Assembly (NCBI RefSeq): GCF_900142185.1
Contig: NZ_FQZZ01000001.1
Span: 558,001 to 622,000, forward strand
DNA: 64,000 nt
From: Lutimaribacter pacificus
GTDB taxonomy: Bacteria > Pseudomonadota > Alphaproteobacteria > Rhodobacterales > Rhodobacteraceae
Direction: 5' to 3'
The notes below the pieces were generated by a model, which saw only the letters and a list, made by a program, of their open reading frames with translations, ran no database searches and was not told where the DNA came from. Positions within the stretch are counted from its first letter, which is position 1; each line of letters opens with the position of its first letter. This document shows, piece after piece, positions 28,191 to 36,787 of this stretch. Made by a program: the position numbers and the translations under genes.

Positions 28191-29429
28191 TCAGCCGGCC
28201 TTTTCCAGTTCGAACGCGTCGTGCAGGGCCTGCACGGCCAGTTCCATGTATTTCCGGTCGATCAGCACCGAGATCTTGATTTCCGAGGTGGCGATCACCT
28301 TGATGTTGATGCCCTCGTCGGACAGCGTCCTGAACATCTTTGCGGCGACGCCCGACTGGCTGCGCATCCCGATCCCCACGGCCGAGATCTTGGCCACGTC
28401 GGTATCCGCGATCAGGTCGTGGAAATTGATGTGACCGGCGGCCTTGGCGTCGTTCAGGGCCTTTTCGGCGCGCTTCACCTGGTCGACCGGGCAGGAAAAG
28501 GTCATGTCGGTGCGGCCGGCCTCGGCGATGTTCTGGATGATCATATCCACGTTGACGCCGGCCTCGGCCAGCGGGCCGAAGATGGCGGCGGCGATGCCGG
28601 GGCGGTCGGCGACGCTGACCAGCGTCATCTTGGCCTCGTCGCGGCTGTAGGCGATGCCCGAAACGGGACGGTTTTCCATGACTTCCTCCTCATCGCAGAC
28701 GAGCGTGCCCGCCTCGTCGGATTGTTCCTCGAAACTGGACAGGACGCGCAGCTTGACCTTGTAGCGCATGGCCAGCTCGACCGAGCGCGTCTGCAGCACC
28801 TTGGCGCCGAGGCTGGCCAGTTCCAGCATTTCCTCGAAGGCGATCCTGTCAAGCTTGCGCGCCTTGGACGCGATGCGGGGATCGGTGGTATAGACCCCGT
28901 CCACATCCGTGTAGATATCGCAGCGTTCCGCGCCGAACGCCGCGGCAAAGGCCACCGCCGTCGTGTCGCTGCCGCCGCGGCCCAGCGTGGTGATGCGCCC
29001 CTCGGGGCTGACGCCCTGGAACCCGGCGACCACGGCCACGCGCATCCCTTCGCCGAACTTGGCCGTGATGTTGCCGGTCGGGATCTCCTCGATCCGGGCC
29101 GAGGCATGGGCGCTGTTGGTTTTCACCGGCACCTGCCAGCCCTGCCAGCTGCGCGCGGGCACGTCCATTTCCTGAAGCGTCAGCGCCATCAGCCCGGCGG
29201 TCACGTTCTCGCCCGAGCTGACGATGGCATCGTATTCGCGCGCGTCGTAAAGCGGCGAGGTTTCGTTGACATAGCCCACCAGCTTGTTTGTCTCGCCGGC
29301 CATTGCCGAGACGATGACGATCACGTCATAGCCCTTGGCCACTTCGACGCCCACGCGTTTCGCGGCGCGCCTGATCCGGTCCGGTGTGGCGACCGAGGTG
29401 CCGCCGAATTTCATCACGAGAATGGGCAT
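28191..29429 (-). CDS. lysC: aspartate kinase
   Basis: A 412-aa aspartokinase catalysing the first step toward lysine, threonine and methionine. The kinase domain shows the N-terminal KFGGTSVA and the GRGGSDTTAVA nucleotide-binding motif. Two C-terminal ACT domains follow (about residues 265-335 and 345-412: VSVADRPGIAAAIFGPLAEAGVNVDMI and VGIGMRSQSGVAAKMFRTLSDEGINI), which carry lysine/threonine feedback control. The monofunctional length is normal for alphaproteobacteria. The palindrome core CCGCGCGG also occurs just upstream near 29453 but is not arrayed. Confidence 0.97.
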   Translation of the reverse strand: MPILVMKFGGTSVATPDRIRRAAKRVGVEVAKGYDVIVIVSAMAGETNKLVGYVNETSPLYDAREYDAIVSSGENVTAGLMALTLQEMDVPARSWQGWQVPVKTNSAHASARIEEIPTGNITAKFGEGMRVAVVAGFQGVSPEGRITTLGRGGSDTTAVAFAAAFGAERCDIYTDVDGVYTTDPRIASKARKLDRIAFEEMLELASLGAKVLQTRSVELAMRYKVKLRVLSSFEEQSDEAGTLVCDEEEVMENRPVSGIAYSRDEAKMTLVSVADRPGIAAAIFGPLAEAGVNVDMIIQNIAEAGRTDMTFSCPVDQVKRAEKALNDAKAAGHINFHDLIADTDVAKISAVGIGMRSQSGVAAKMFRTLSDEGINIKVIATSEIKISVLIDRKYMELAVQALHDAFELEKAG

Positions 29430-29512
29430 GGGAGTCCCCGACGTTCAAGTTCCGCGCGGTTTAGGCGCAGTTGCGCGAAAGGGCAAGATATCAATGCCGT
29501 GGCGGCAGCCGG

Positions 29513-29965
29513 TCAGGCGCGGTAATCCGCCGCGCGCAAGGGGCCGGACCGGGCCAGGGTTTCGGCCCCGTCGACGATATCGGTGTTCTGCGCGGCTTGC
29601 GTGATCCAGCCTTGCGGTGTTGCGCGTGCGACGAATGTCAGGATTGTCCGGCGCGGGCCCGCCGCGCCGCCATCCGGCAGGCGCTGGCCGGTCAGGGTAA
29701 AGCGGCACTGCACCACCGCCACGTCATCGCCGATTGTCCGCACCCGGATCGTGCCGGGCTTCAGGTCGGTGTCGGCGAAAAAGCTGTGCAGCGCGTAATC
29801 ATGCGCCTTTTCGATCGCCGCCCGGTCATGCCACCACAGCCCGACCACGTTCACGAATTCCGCGTCCTCTGCAAACAGCGCGGCCAGCCCCCGCGCATCC
29901 CGCGCCATCCACGCGGCGGCAAAGGCGCGGGGGATATCGCCCGGTTCTGTCGGCAGGGCGGTCAA
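29513..29965 (-). CDS. SnoaL/DUF4440-like nuclear-transport-factor-2 fold protein
   Basis: About 150 aa with the SgcJ/EcaC pattern: FAAAWMARDARGLAALFAEDAEFVNVVGLWW, a region with a hydrophobic pocket (residues about 13-43), then RTILTFVARATPQGWITQAAQNTDIV at the C-terminus. The likely start is a TTG at 29965 that overlaps the stop of the upstream SDR gene (TTGA), giving translational coupling; an in-frame ATG at 30001 would overlap the SDR gene by 40 bases. Members are small enzymes or binding proteins in many pathways. Pairing with an SDR suggests a shared small-molecule task, but none can be named. Confidence 0.75.
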   Translation of the reverse strand: MTALPTEPGDIPRAFAAAWMARDARGLAALFAEDAEFVNVVGLWWHDRAAIEKAHDYALHSFFADTDLKPGTIRVRTIGDDVAVVQCRFTLTGQRLPDGGAAGPRRTILTFVARATPQGWITQAAQNTDIVDGAETLARSGPLRAADYRA

Positions 29966-30609
29966 TAGGGGTGGTCCCGGCCGTCCCAGGTGCGGAAACA
30001 CCCGGTGCCGGCCATGTCCAGCTCGTCAAAGCGGCGCAGCAGCCCGTCGGCGGCCTCGTCCGCGGTGATCTCGGCCGCGGTGCCGCCCATGTCGGTCTGC
30101 ACCCAGCCGGGGTGATAGATGCCCACGGCAATGCCCAGATGCGCCAGGTCGGTGGCCAGGTTGCGCCCGAGGTTCAGCGCCGCCGCCTTGGAGGCGCGGT
30201 AGATATAGCTGCCGCCCGGCGCGCGCGTGTGGCTGGCCATCTGCGACGAGATGATGGCGATCCGGGGCGCACCCGACATCTGCAGGTTCGGCAAAAGCTC
30301 CTGCACGGTCAGGAACACGCCGGTCACGTTGACCGCGAAGGCATCGGCCCACATCTGCGGCGGATAGCCGTCGGCCAGGCTCTGGCCCTTGTCGGGATAG
30401 ACGCCCGCGTTGCAGACCAGAAGGTCAACCGCCTGCGCATCCAGCGCCGCGCCCATGCCGCTTATGTCCGCGGCCTGCGTCACATCCACCCGCAACAGCC
30501 CGCCTCCGCCCGCGCGCGAGGTGCCGGTCACGCGGTCGCCCCGCGCGGTATAGGCATCGGCGAGGGCCCGGCCCAGGCCGCGGGCGGCGCCTGTGATGAC
30601 GACATGCAT
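29962..30609 (-). CDS. short-chain dehydrogenase/reductase
   Basis: A 215-aa classical SDR. The NAD(P) Rossmann motif is TGAARGLGRA, the NAG motif follows (LVCNAGVYPD), and the catalytic Ser and Tyr-Lys are in IIISSQMASH and YRASKAAALNL. The PG motif after the active site (YHPGWVQTDMGG) is typical of the C-factor/sniffer-like subgroup. It is cotranscribed with the SnoaL-like gene downstream (4-base overlap) and lies 11 bp from the DUF1178 gene upstream. Substrate unknown. Confidence 0.92.
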   Translation of the reverse strand: MHVVITGAARGLGRALADAYTARGDRVTGTSRAGGGGLLRVDVTQAADISGMGAALDAQAVDLLVCNAGVYPDKGQSLADGYPPQMWADAFAVNVTGVFLTVQELLPNLQMSGAPRIAIISSQMASHTRAPGGSYIYRASKAAALNLGRNLATDLAHLGIAVGIYHPGWVQTDMGGTAAEITADEAADGLLRRFDELDMAGTGCFRTWDGRDHPY

Positions 30610-30620
30610 CTGCGTTTCCC

Positions 30621-31061
30621 TCAGTTCGATTTCCGCCCGGGCACGAAGGGCAGGGGCGCCACGGGAATACCGTCCTCGATCAGCTTGCGGGCCTCGTCGG
30701 GCCTGGCCTCGCCATAGATCGCGCGTTCGGGCGTGCTGCCTTCGTGCATGGCGCGGGCCTCGCTTGCGAAATTCATGCCGACGTAATCGGAACTGGCCTC
30801 GATCCTGCGCTTGAGATCGGCAAGCGCCTGCTCGGCGGCGCTGGCCGGCGCGCTGAGCGGCTTTTCCTGCGCCTTTGCGGCGGCGTCGGACTTGCGTCCC
30901 GGGCGCACCTGCGGCGACATCAGCGCCTTGGACACCCCTGTCGCACCGCAGACCGCGCAGGCCACCATGCCGCCGGCCCTGAGCTTGTCAAAGGCTTCGG
31001 CGGACTGGAACCAGCTTTCGAAACGGTGCCCATCGGCACATTTGAGCGTGAATTTTATCAT
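30621..31061 (-). CDS. DUF1178-family protein
   Basis: A 146-aa protein of the DUF1178 family, which is widespread in alpha- and betaproteobacteria. The N-terminus IKFTLKCADGHRFESWFQS and the CxxC pair in VACAVCGATGVSKALMSPQV suggest a small zinc-binding fold; the C-terminus ERAIYGEARPDEARKLIEDGIPVAPLP is also diagnostic. The middle is low-complexity Ala/Lys. It is cytoplasmic. Function is unknown. It begins a minus-strand group with the SDR and SnoaL-like genes. Confidence 0.88.
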   Translation of the reverse strand: MIKFTLKCADGHRFESWFQSAEAFDKLRAGGMVACAVCGATGVSKALMSPQVRPGRKSDAAAKAQEKPLSAPASAAEQALADLKRRIEASSDYVGMNFASEARAMHEGSTPERAIYGEARPDEARKLIEDGIPVAPLPFVPGRKSN

Positions 31062-31117
31062 GGCGCGTTACCGGAAATATCCAGTCATTACATAACCGCG
31101 AGCGCCGAAAGTTCAAG

Positions 31118-31582
31118 CTAGCGGCGCAGCGGGCGGGGATCGAAATTGCGGATCAGTTCGGCCAGTTCCGGGTCGCTGACGCGGGCGGCGGCCTTTTTGC
31201 GGCCGAACCACTTGCGGCGGCGCTGCTTGGCCTCGGGAAAGCTGCCGTCGAGCGATTTCACCGCGACGGGAAACACCAGCGCCACGCAGGGCGCCAGCCG
31301 CTTGCGGCCCAGCACCTTGCGGTAGGAGAACATGCCGATCGCGTCCTTGCCGACCTGCCCGCGCACCCCGGCCTCTTCCCAGGCCTCGCGCAGCGCGGCC
31401 TTGGCGGGGGATTTGCCCTTCATCGGCCAGCCCTTGGGCACGATCCAGCGCCCGGTCCCGCGCGAGGTGATCAGCAGGAACTGCGGCTTGTCCTTGCGGA
31501 TGCGATAGCAAAGCGCGGCATATTGCGTGCGCACATCGCCATGATGCGCCAGCATCGCGTTGGACGAAAAATGCCGTGCCAC
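31118..31582 (-). CDS. NUDIX hydrolase (diphosphoinositol-polyphosphate-phosphatase-like)
   Basis: A 154-aa NUDIX protein. The NUDIX box is GKSPAKAALREAWEEAGVRG, near the expected GX5EX7REUXEEXGU pattern with Ala in place of the first Glu. The opening VRTQYAALCYRIRKDKPQFLLITSRGTGRWIVPKGWPM is typical of the DIPP subgroup of alphaproteobacteria. The GTG at 31582 follows CAGGAACC and is preferred; an ATG at 31555 is an alternative. The C-terminus has a Lys/Arg-rich patch (QRRRKWFGRKKAA). Likely cleaves a nucleoside diphosphate derivative or inorganic polyphosphate-like molecule. Confidence 0.87.
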   Translation of the reverse strand: MARHFSSNAMLAHHGDVRTQYAALCYRIRKDKPQFLLITSRGTGRWIVPKGWPMKGKSPAKAALREAWEEAGVRGQVGKDAIGMFSYRKVLGRKRLAPCVALVFPVAVKSLDGSFPEAKQRRRKWFGRKKAAARVSDPELAELIRNFDPRPLRR

Positions 31583-31703
31583 GTCGCTGGTTCCTGTTTC
31601 GCTCTGCCCCTTGCCCGCCCGACTGTCGCCCGAAAGCCCGACCCGATCAAGCCCCGGCGCGCGGGTGCTTGCGCGGGGCAGGGGGCGCGGGTAAGGCGGG
31701 CGG

Positions 31704-33068
31704 ATGACGTCGCAAACTTCATATCGGGACCACGCGCGCGCGATCCTCGGGCTGGGGCTGCCGCTGATCGGCAGCCACCTGGCGCAGTTTGCCGTGACGC
31801 TGACCGATGCGGTCATGCTGGGCTGGTACGACGTGGAGGTGCTGGCGCAGCAGGTGCTGGGCGGCATGTTGTTCTTCGTGCTGTTCATCATGGGATCGGG
31901 ATTCGCCTGGGCGGTGATGCCGATGGTGGCCGAGGCCGAAAGCGCCGGCCGCATGGCCGAGGTGCGCCGCGTCACCCGCATGGCGCAATGGCTGTCGATG
32001 CTGTTCGGGCTGGCCTGCATGCCGGTCTTCTGGTGGTCGGGGCCGCTGTTGCTGCTGGCCGGGCAGGAGGCGGGCGTTGCCGCAGGCGCGCAGGATTACC
32101 TGCGCATCGCCGGCTGGGCGATCCTTCCGGCGCTGTTCGTGATGGTGCTGAAATCCTATCTTGCCGCGCTGGAACGCGCGCAGGTCGTGCTGTGGGTGAC
32201 GGTGGCGGCGGTGTTCGTGAACATGCTGGTCAACTACGCGCTGATCTTCGGGCACTGGGGAATGCCCGAACTGGGCATTCGCGGCGCGGCCATCGCGTCG
32301 CTGGCGGTGCAGCTGGTGTCGGCGGCGGGGCTGGCCGTCTATGCCGGGCTGGTGACGCCCGAACACGCGCTGTTCAGCCGCGTCTGGCGCCCGGACCGGG
32401 AGGCGTTCGGCGCGGTGTTCCGGCTGGGCTGGCCCATCGGCATCACCAGCCTGGCCGAGGTCGGGTTGTTCGCCGCCTCGTCGCTGATGATGGGCTGGCT
32501 GGGCACCCTGCCGCTGGCCGCGCATGGGATCGCGCTGCAGATCAGTTCGGCCACCTTCATGGTGCACCTGGGCCTGTCGAACGCCGCCACCGTGCGCGCG
32601 GGCCGGGCGATGGGCCGGGGCGATATCGACGGGTTGCGGCGTGGCGGTGCGGTGATCACAGCGATCTCGGCGGTGATGGTCGTGTTGACCGTCGCGCTGT
32701 TTCTCGGGCTGCCGGAGCCGATGATCGGGCTGTTTCTGTCCCCGGACGATCCCGACCGCGCGGCGGTGGTCGCGGTCGGCGTCGGGCTGCTGGCGGCGGC
32801 GGCGCTGTTCCAGCTTGTCGATGCCGCGCAGGTCATGGCGCTGGGCCTGCTGCGCGGCGTGCAGGACACGCGCGTGCCGATGGTGATCGCGGCGCTGAGC
32901 TATTGGGCCGTGGGCGTGCCGATGAGCTATGTGCTGGGGTTCACCCTGGGCATGGGCGGTGTCGGCATCTGGCTGGGGCTGGCCTGCGGGCTGGCGCTGG
33001 CGGGCGTCTTCATGATGTGGCGGTTCTGGCGGATCAGCCTGCCGGCGCTGTCGCGGGGTGTTGCCTGA
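31704..33068 (+). CDS. MATE-family multidrug/cation antiporter (NorM-like)
   Basis: A 454-aa inner-membrane exporter with about 12 helices. Family landmarks include LGLPLIGSHLAQFAVTLTDAVMLGWYD at the start, which is the NorM-type helix 1-2 loop, and the mirrored region in the second half (GITSLAEVGLFAASSLMMGWLGTLPLAAHGIALQIS). Members export drugs, dyes or plant metabolites against Na+ or H+. It is divergent from the NUDIX gene, and its downstream region holds a long copy of the dispersed repeat. Confidence 0.93.
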   Translation: MTSQTSYRDHARAILGLGLPLIGSHLAQFAVTLTDAVMLGWYDVEVLAQQVLGGMLFFVLFIMGSGFAWAVMPMVAEAESAGRMAEVRRVTRMAQWLSMLFGLACMPVFWWSGPLLLLAGQEAGVAAGAQDYLRIAGWAILPALFVMVLKSYLAALERAQVVLWVTVAAVFVNMLVNYALIFGHWGMPELGIRGAAIASLAVQLVSAAGLAVYAGLVTPEHALFSRVWRPDREAFGAVFRLGWPIGITSLAEVGLFAASSLMMGWLGTLPLAAHGIALQISSATFMVHLGLSNAATVRAGRAMGRGDIDGLRRGGAVITAISAVMVVLTVALFLGLPEPMIGLFLSPDDPDRAAVVAVGVGLLAAAALFQLVDAAQVMALGLLRGVQDTRVPMVIAALSYWAVGVPMSYVLGFTLGMGGVGIWLGLACGLALAGVFMMWRFWRISLPALSRGVA

Positions 33069-33104
33069 CGGCGGGTCTGAGCCGGCATTTCCAGTTGGGC
33101 GGAA

Positions 33105-33264
33105 CAGAGGGCAGCGCATGGCCGCGGTCGGGCGATCCGACGCTGCTGGCATGGCAGTTTATCGTGCCGCGACATCCTACCTCAGACCGTGGCACCTGCG
33201 GCAGCCAATCGCCCGGCGGGGGGGCGGCCGTGCGATGCCCGGGCCGCTGCGCGGCCGTTCCGGG
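33105..33264 (+). repeat. dispersed intergenic repeat, copy A (about 160 bp)
   Basis: This stretch matches 60227-60386 in reverse orientation with about 13 differences over 160 bp by manual alignment, and its last 44 bases also match 58703-58747. It lies between two convergent genes. Shared words include GGGCGATCCGACGCT, GGCATGGCAGTTTATCGTGC and GCAGCCAATCGCCCGGC. It has no transposase, and its left and right ends are not inverted repeats, so it looks like a non-autonomous intergenic element. Confidence 0.85.
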
Positions 33265-33311
33265 CTGGCGCATCGCGCGAACGTCCGCTTCGTTCCACTC
33301 GCAGGGGGGCC

Positions 33312-33731
33312 TCAGTCGTCGCTGATACCACGCGCGGCCAGCAGCCGGTCGGCTTTCTTGCGCACCAGGACGGTGCGCAGGTCGTGCATCGCCAGCAACA
33401 GCGAATCCGTCACCAGGTCCAGCTGTTCGTCGGTGGCGCGCGATTGCGCCCAGTGGGTGGTCTGGTTCAGGTAATCCACCGCGCGCAGGATGTCGTCGAT
33501 GTCGCGCCCGGCCAGGATGCGCACCCGTTCGGCCATCCAGTCATGGATCGCGGCCAGATCCTCATCAGACAGGGCGCGGTCGCCATGCGGCTTGATCTGG
33601 CCGTTATTGATGTTGACCACCGCGATCTGGTCCATGTCGATCCGGCGCTGCCGGTTCTCGGTGTCGACGCGGAACACAAACGCGCCGTTGTCACGCACGC
33701 GGAAATAATACGGGGGCAATTCGCCAGCCAT
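33312..33731 (-). CDS. 139-aa protein of unknown function
   Basis: A soluble, acidic 139-aa protein starting MAGELPPYYFRVRDNGAFVF. It has no signal peptide. Residues about 30-60 read as mixed strand (RRIDMDQIAVVNINNGQIKPHGD), and the rest is strongly helical (SDEDLAAIHDWMAERVRILAG and TDEQLDLVTDSLLLAMHDLRTVLVRKKADRL). A purine-rich AGGGACAGG precedes the ATG. It lies just downstream of the aminotransferase gene on the same strand and may be cotranscribed. I do not recognise the family, although it reads like a conserved Rhodobacterales protein. Confidence 0.7.
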   Translation of the reverse strand: MAGELPPYYFRVRDNGAFVFRVDTENRQRRIDMDQIAVVNINNGQIKPHGDRALSDEDLAAIHDWMAERVRILAGRDIDDILRAVDYLNQTTHWAQSRATDEQLDLVTDSLLLAMHDLRTVLVRKKADRLLAARGISDD

Positions 33732-33766
33732 GCCTGTCCCTGCTTTCCTGCCTCTTGCGGCTGCTC

Positions 33767-34984
<1,218 letters not shown>

Positions 34985-35054
34985 TTAATCGCTTACGCGT
35001 TGTCTTAGGCTTGGCCGGCAGACCGATCAAGCACGATCGGAGGAACGGAGAGAA

Positions 35055-35453
35055 ATGGAACAGACCGACACCAACGACTGGTATGGCCCCGATGCGGCCA
35101 CCTTCGGCGACCGGCTGGCCGCCGCGCGCGAGGCCGCGGGCATGACGCAGAAACAGATGGCCCGGCGCCTGGGCGTCAAGCTGGGCACGCTCACCGCCTG
35201 GGAAAACGACATGAGCGAGCCGCGCGCCAACCGCCTGCAGATGATGGCCGGTATCCTGAACGTGTCGATCATGTGGCTGCTGACCGGCGAGGGCGACGGG
35301 CTGGCCGCGCCCGAAGACGAGACGACGATCCCGCCCGAGGTGAACGACCTGCTGGTCGAGATCCGCGACCTCAAGGCGCAGATCACCGCCTCGGCCGAAC
35401 GGCTGGGGCGGCTGGAAAAGCAGTTGCGCCTGACGCTGAAATCCGGCACCTGA
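35055..35453 (+). CDS. XRE-family helix-turn-helix regulator
   Basis: A 132-aa protein with an N-terminal HTH_3 domain (about residues 17-75; FGDRLAAAREAAGMTQKQMARRLGVKLGTLTAWEND), a linker, and a C-terminal helix likely to form a coiled coil (VNDLLVEIRDLKAQITASAERLGRLEKQLRLTL). It is well conserved in style with the roseobacter gene that precedes sdhE. GGAGGAACGGAGAG gives a strong ribosome site. It may act on the divergent aminotransferase gene or elsewhere; there is no direct evidence. Confidence 0.88.
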   Translation: MEQTDTNDWYGPDAATFGDRLAAAREAAGMTQKQMARRLGVKLGTLTAWENDMSEPRANRLQMMAGILNVSIMWLLTGEGDGLAAPEDETTIPPEVNDLLVEIRDLKAQITASAERLGRLEKQLRLTLKSGT

Positions 35454-35458
35454 CAGCC

Positions 35459-35722
35459 ATGACCGAACCGCGCGACATACGCCTAAAACGCCTGCACATG
35501 CGCTCGATGCGGCGCGGCACCAAGGAAATGGACATGATCCTGATCCGCTATTGCGGGGCGCGGCTGGACGCGCTCGCGGCGGCGGAACTCGATCTCTATG
35601 ACGCGCTGCTGTCCGAGAACGATCAGGATCTCTATCAGTGGGTGTCGGGCCAGGCGGCCCCGCCCGGCCGCTTTGCCGCGCTGGTCGACGATATCCGTCA
35701 GGTCGTCGGCAATACCGAGTAA
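35459..35722 (+). CDS. sdhE: succinate dehydrogenase assembly factor SdhE (Sdh5/YgfY)
   Basis: An 87-aa protein that attaches FAD to the flavoprotein subunit of succinate dehydrogenase. The family's RGxxE motif reads MRSMRRGTKEMDMIL, followed by AELDLYDALLSENDQDLYQWVSG, the usual acidic helix. It starts 5 bp after the XRE gene, so the two form one transcript. Length and motif are both typical. Confidence 0.93.
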   Translation: MTEPRDIRLKRLHMRSMRRGTKEMDMILIRYCGARLDALAAAELDLYDALLSENDQDLYQWVSGQAAPPGRFAALVDDIRQVVGNTE

Positions 35723-35817
35723 TTCGCATTTTACGAACCATTCCCGGGGTTTAACCGATTGTTCGGCTTTTTCCCTCAGTGTCCCGTCCCGAGCAGTCAC
35801 TGGACGGAGACAAATGG

Positions 35818-36315
35818 ATGAGTATGCACAGCAAGCTGCCCGGTGCGCATCAACAGGGCTTCATGGGCGGGTATCTCGAGGCGCTGGCGCTGGTCGAACG
35901 GCTGCACCGCCTGCTGCTCGACGTCATCAAGGATGAATTCGAACGCGTGGGCGTGATCGACATCAACGCGGTGCAGGCACTGTTGCTGTTCAACATCGGC
36001 GAGAACGAGGTGACCGCGGGCGAGCTGAAAAGCCGCGGCTATTACCAGGGCAGCAATGTCAGCTACAACCTCAAGAAACTGGTCGAAACCGGCTACATGC
36101 ACCACCAGCGGTGCGAGATCGACCGCCGCTCGGTGCGGGTGCGCCTGACGCAGAAGGGGCGCGACATCCGTGCCATCGTCGCCACCCTGTTCGCCCGCCA
36201 CGCCGAGGGGTTGCAGGAAAAGGGCGTGCTGGGCGCCGACGGGATCGAGGCCATCACCCATTCGCTGCGCCGGGTCGAACGCTACTGGACCGACCAGATC
36301 CGCTATATCTACTGA
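35818..36315 (+). CDS. MarR-family regulator, LdtR/PetP-like
   Basis: A 165-aa winged-helix regulator. The N-terminus GFMGGYLEALALVERLHRLLLDVIKDEFERVGVIDINAVQALLL (about residues 15-58) and the recognition segment SRGYYQGSNVSYNLKKLVETGYM match the alphaproteobacterial MarR group that includes PetP of Rhodobacter and LdtR of Liberibacter. LdtR controls an L,D-transpeptidase gene; such a gene lies at 159-737 here, but no direct link is shown. The ATG at 35818 follows GGAG by about 8 bases. Confidence 0.88.
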   Translation: MSMHSKLPGAHQQGFMGGYLEALALVERLHRLLLDVIKDEFERVGVIDINAVQALLLFNIGENEVTAGELKSRGYYQGSNVSYNLKKLVETGYMHHQRCEIDRRSVRVRLTQKGRDIRAIVATLFARHAEGLQEKGVLGADGIEAITHSLRRVERYWTDQIRYIY

Positions 36316-36334
36316 CAGGCGGGCGTGGGCGCCG

Positions 36335-36763
36335 TTACCAGTGGCCGGTGTTTTCCATGCTGGCCCAGGGGTCCTGCGGCGGCAGGGGATCGCCGTCCTG
36401 CAGCAGCTCGACCGAAATATTGTCGGGGCTGCGCACGAAGGCCATCCGCCCGTCGCGCGGCGGGCGGTTGATCGTCACGCCACTGTCCATCAGGTGCTGG
36501 CACATGTCATAGATATTCTCGACCGCATAGGCGAGATGGCCGAAATGCCGGCTGTCCGAGGGCAGCCCGTCATCGCCGTCCCAGTTATAGGTCAGCTCGA
36601 CCGGGCAGTCCTCCTGCCCCTCGGGTGCCATGAAGATCAGCGAGAACCGCCCCTCGTCGCTGTCGTAGCGGCGGGTCTCTTTCAGGCCCAGCAATTCGTA
36701 GAACTTCATGCTGGCCTCCAGGTCCTTCACCCGGACCATGGTGTGCAGATACTTGATTTTCAT
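36335..36763 (-). CDS. gloA: lactoylglutathione lyase (glyoxalase I)
   Basis: A 142-aa metalloenzyme that turns the methylglyoxal-glutathione adduct into S-lactoylglutathione. The VOC-fold start YLHTMVRVKDLEASMKFYELLG holds the first metal His. The later metal residues appear in VELTYNW (Glu), HFGHLAYAV (His) and ISVELLQ (Glu). Length and motif order are standard. It converges with the MarR regulator across 19 bp and lies downstream of the Slam gene on the same strand. Confidence 0.95.
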   Translation of the reverse strand: MKIKYLHTMVRVKDLEASMKFYELLGLKETRRYDSDEGRFSLIFMAPEGQEDCPVELTYNWDGDDGLPSDSRHFGHLAYAVENIYDMCQHLMDSGVTINRPPRDGRMAFVRSPDNISVELLQDGDPLPPQDPWASMENTGHW

Positions 36764-36787
36764 TGCCCGCTCCGTCCTTTGCGTGTG

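Noticed and set aside
31523-33325. 600-aa plus-strand frame running through MATE into repeat copy A
   Set aside because: It is the wrong frame of the MATE gene and then reads the intergenic repeat. Its similarity to the frame at 60172-60810 comes only from the repeat.
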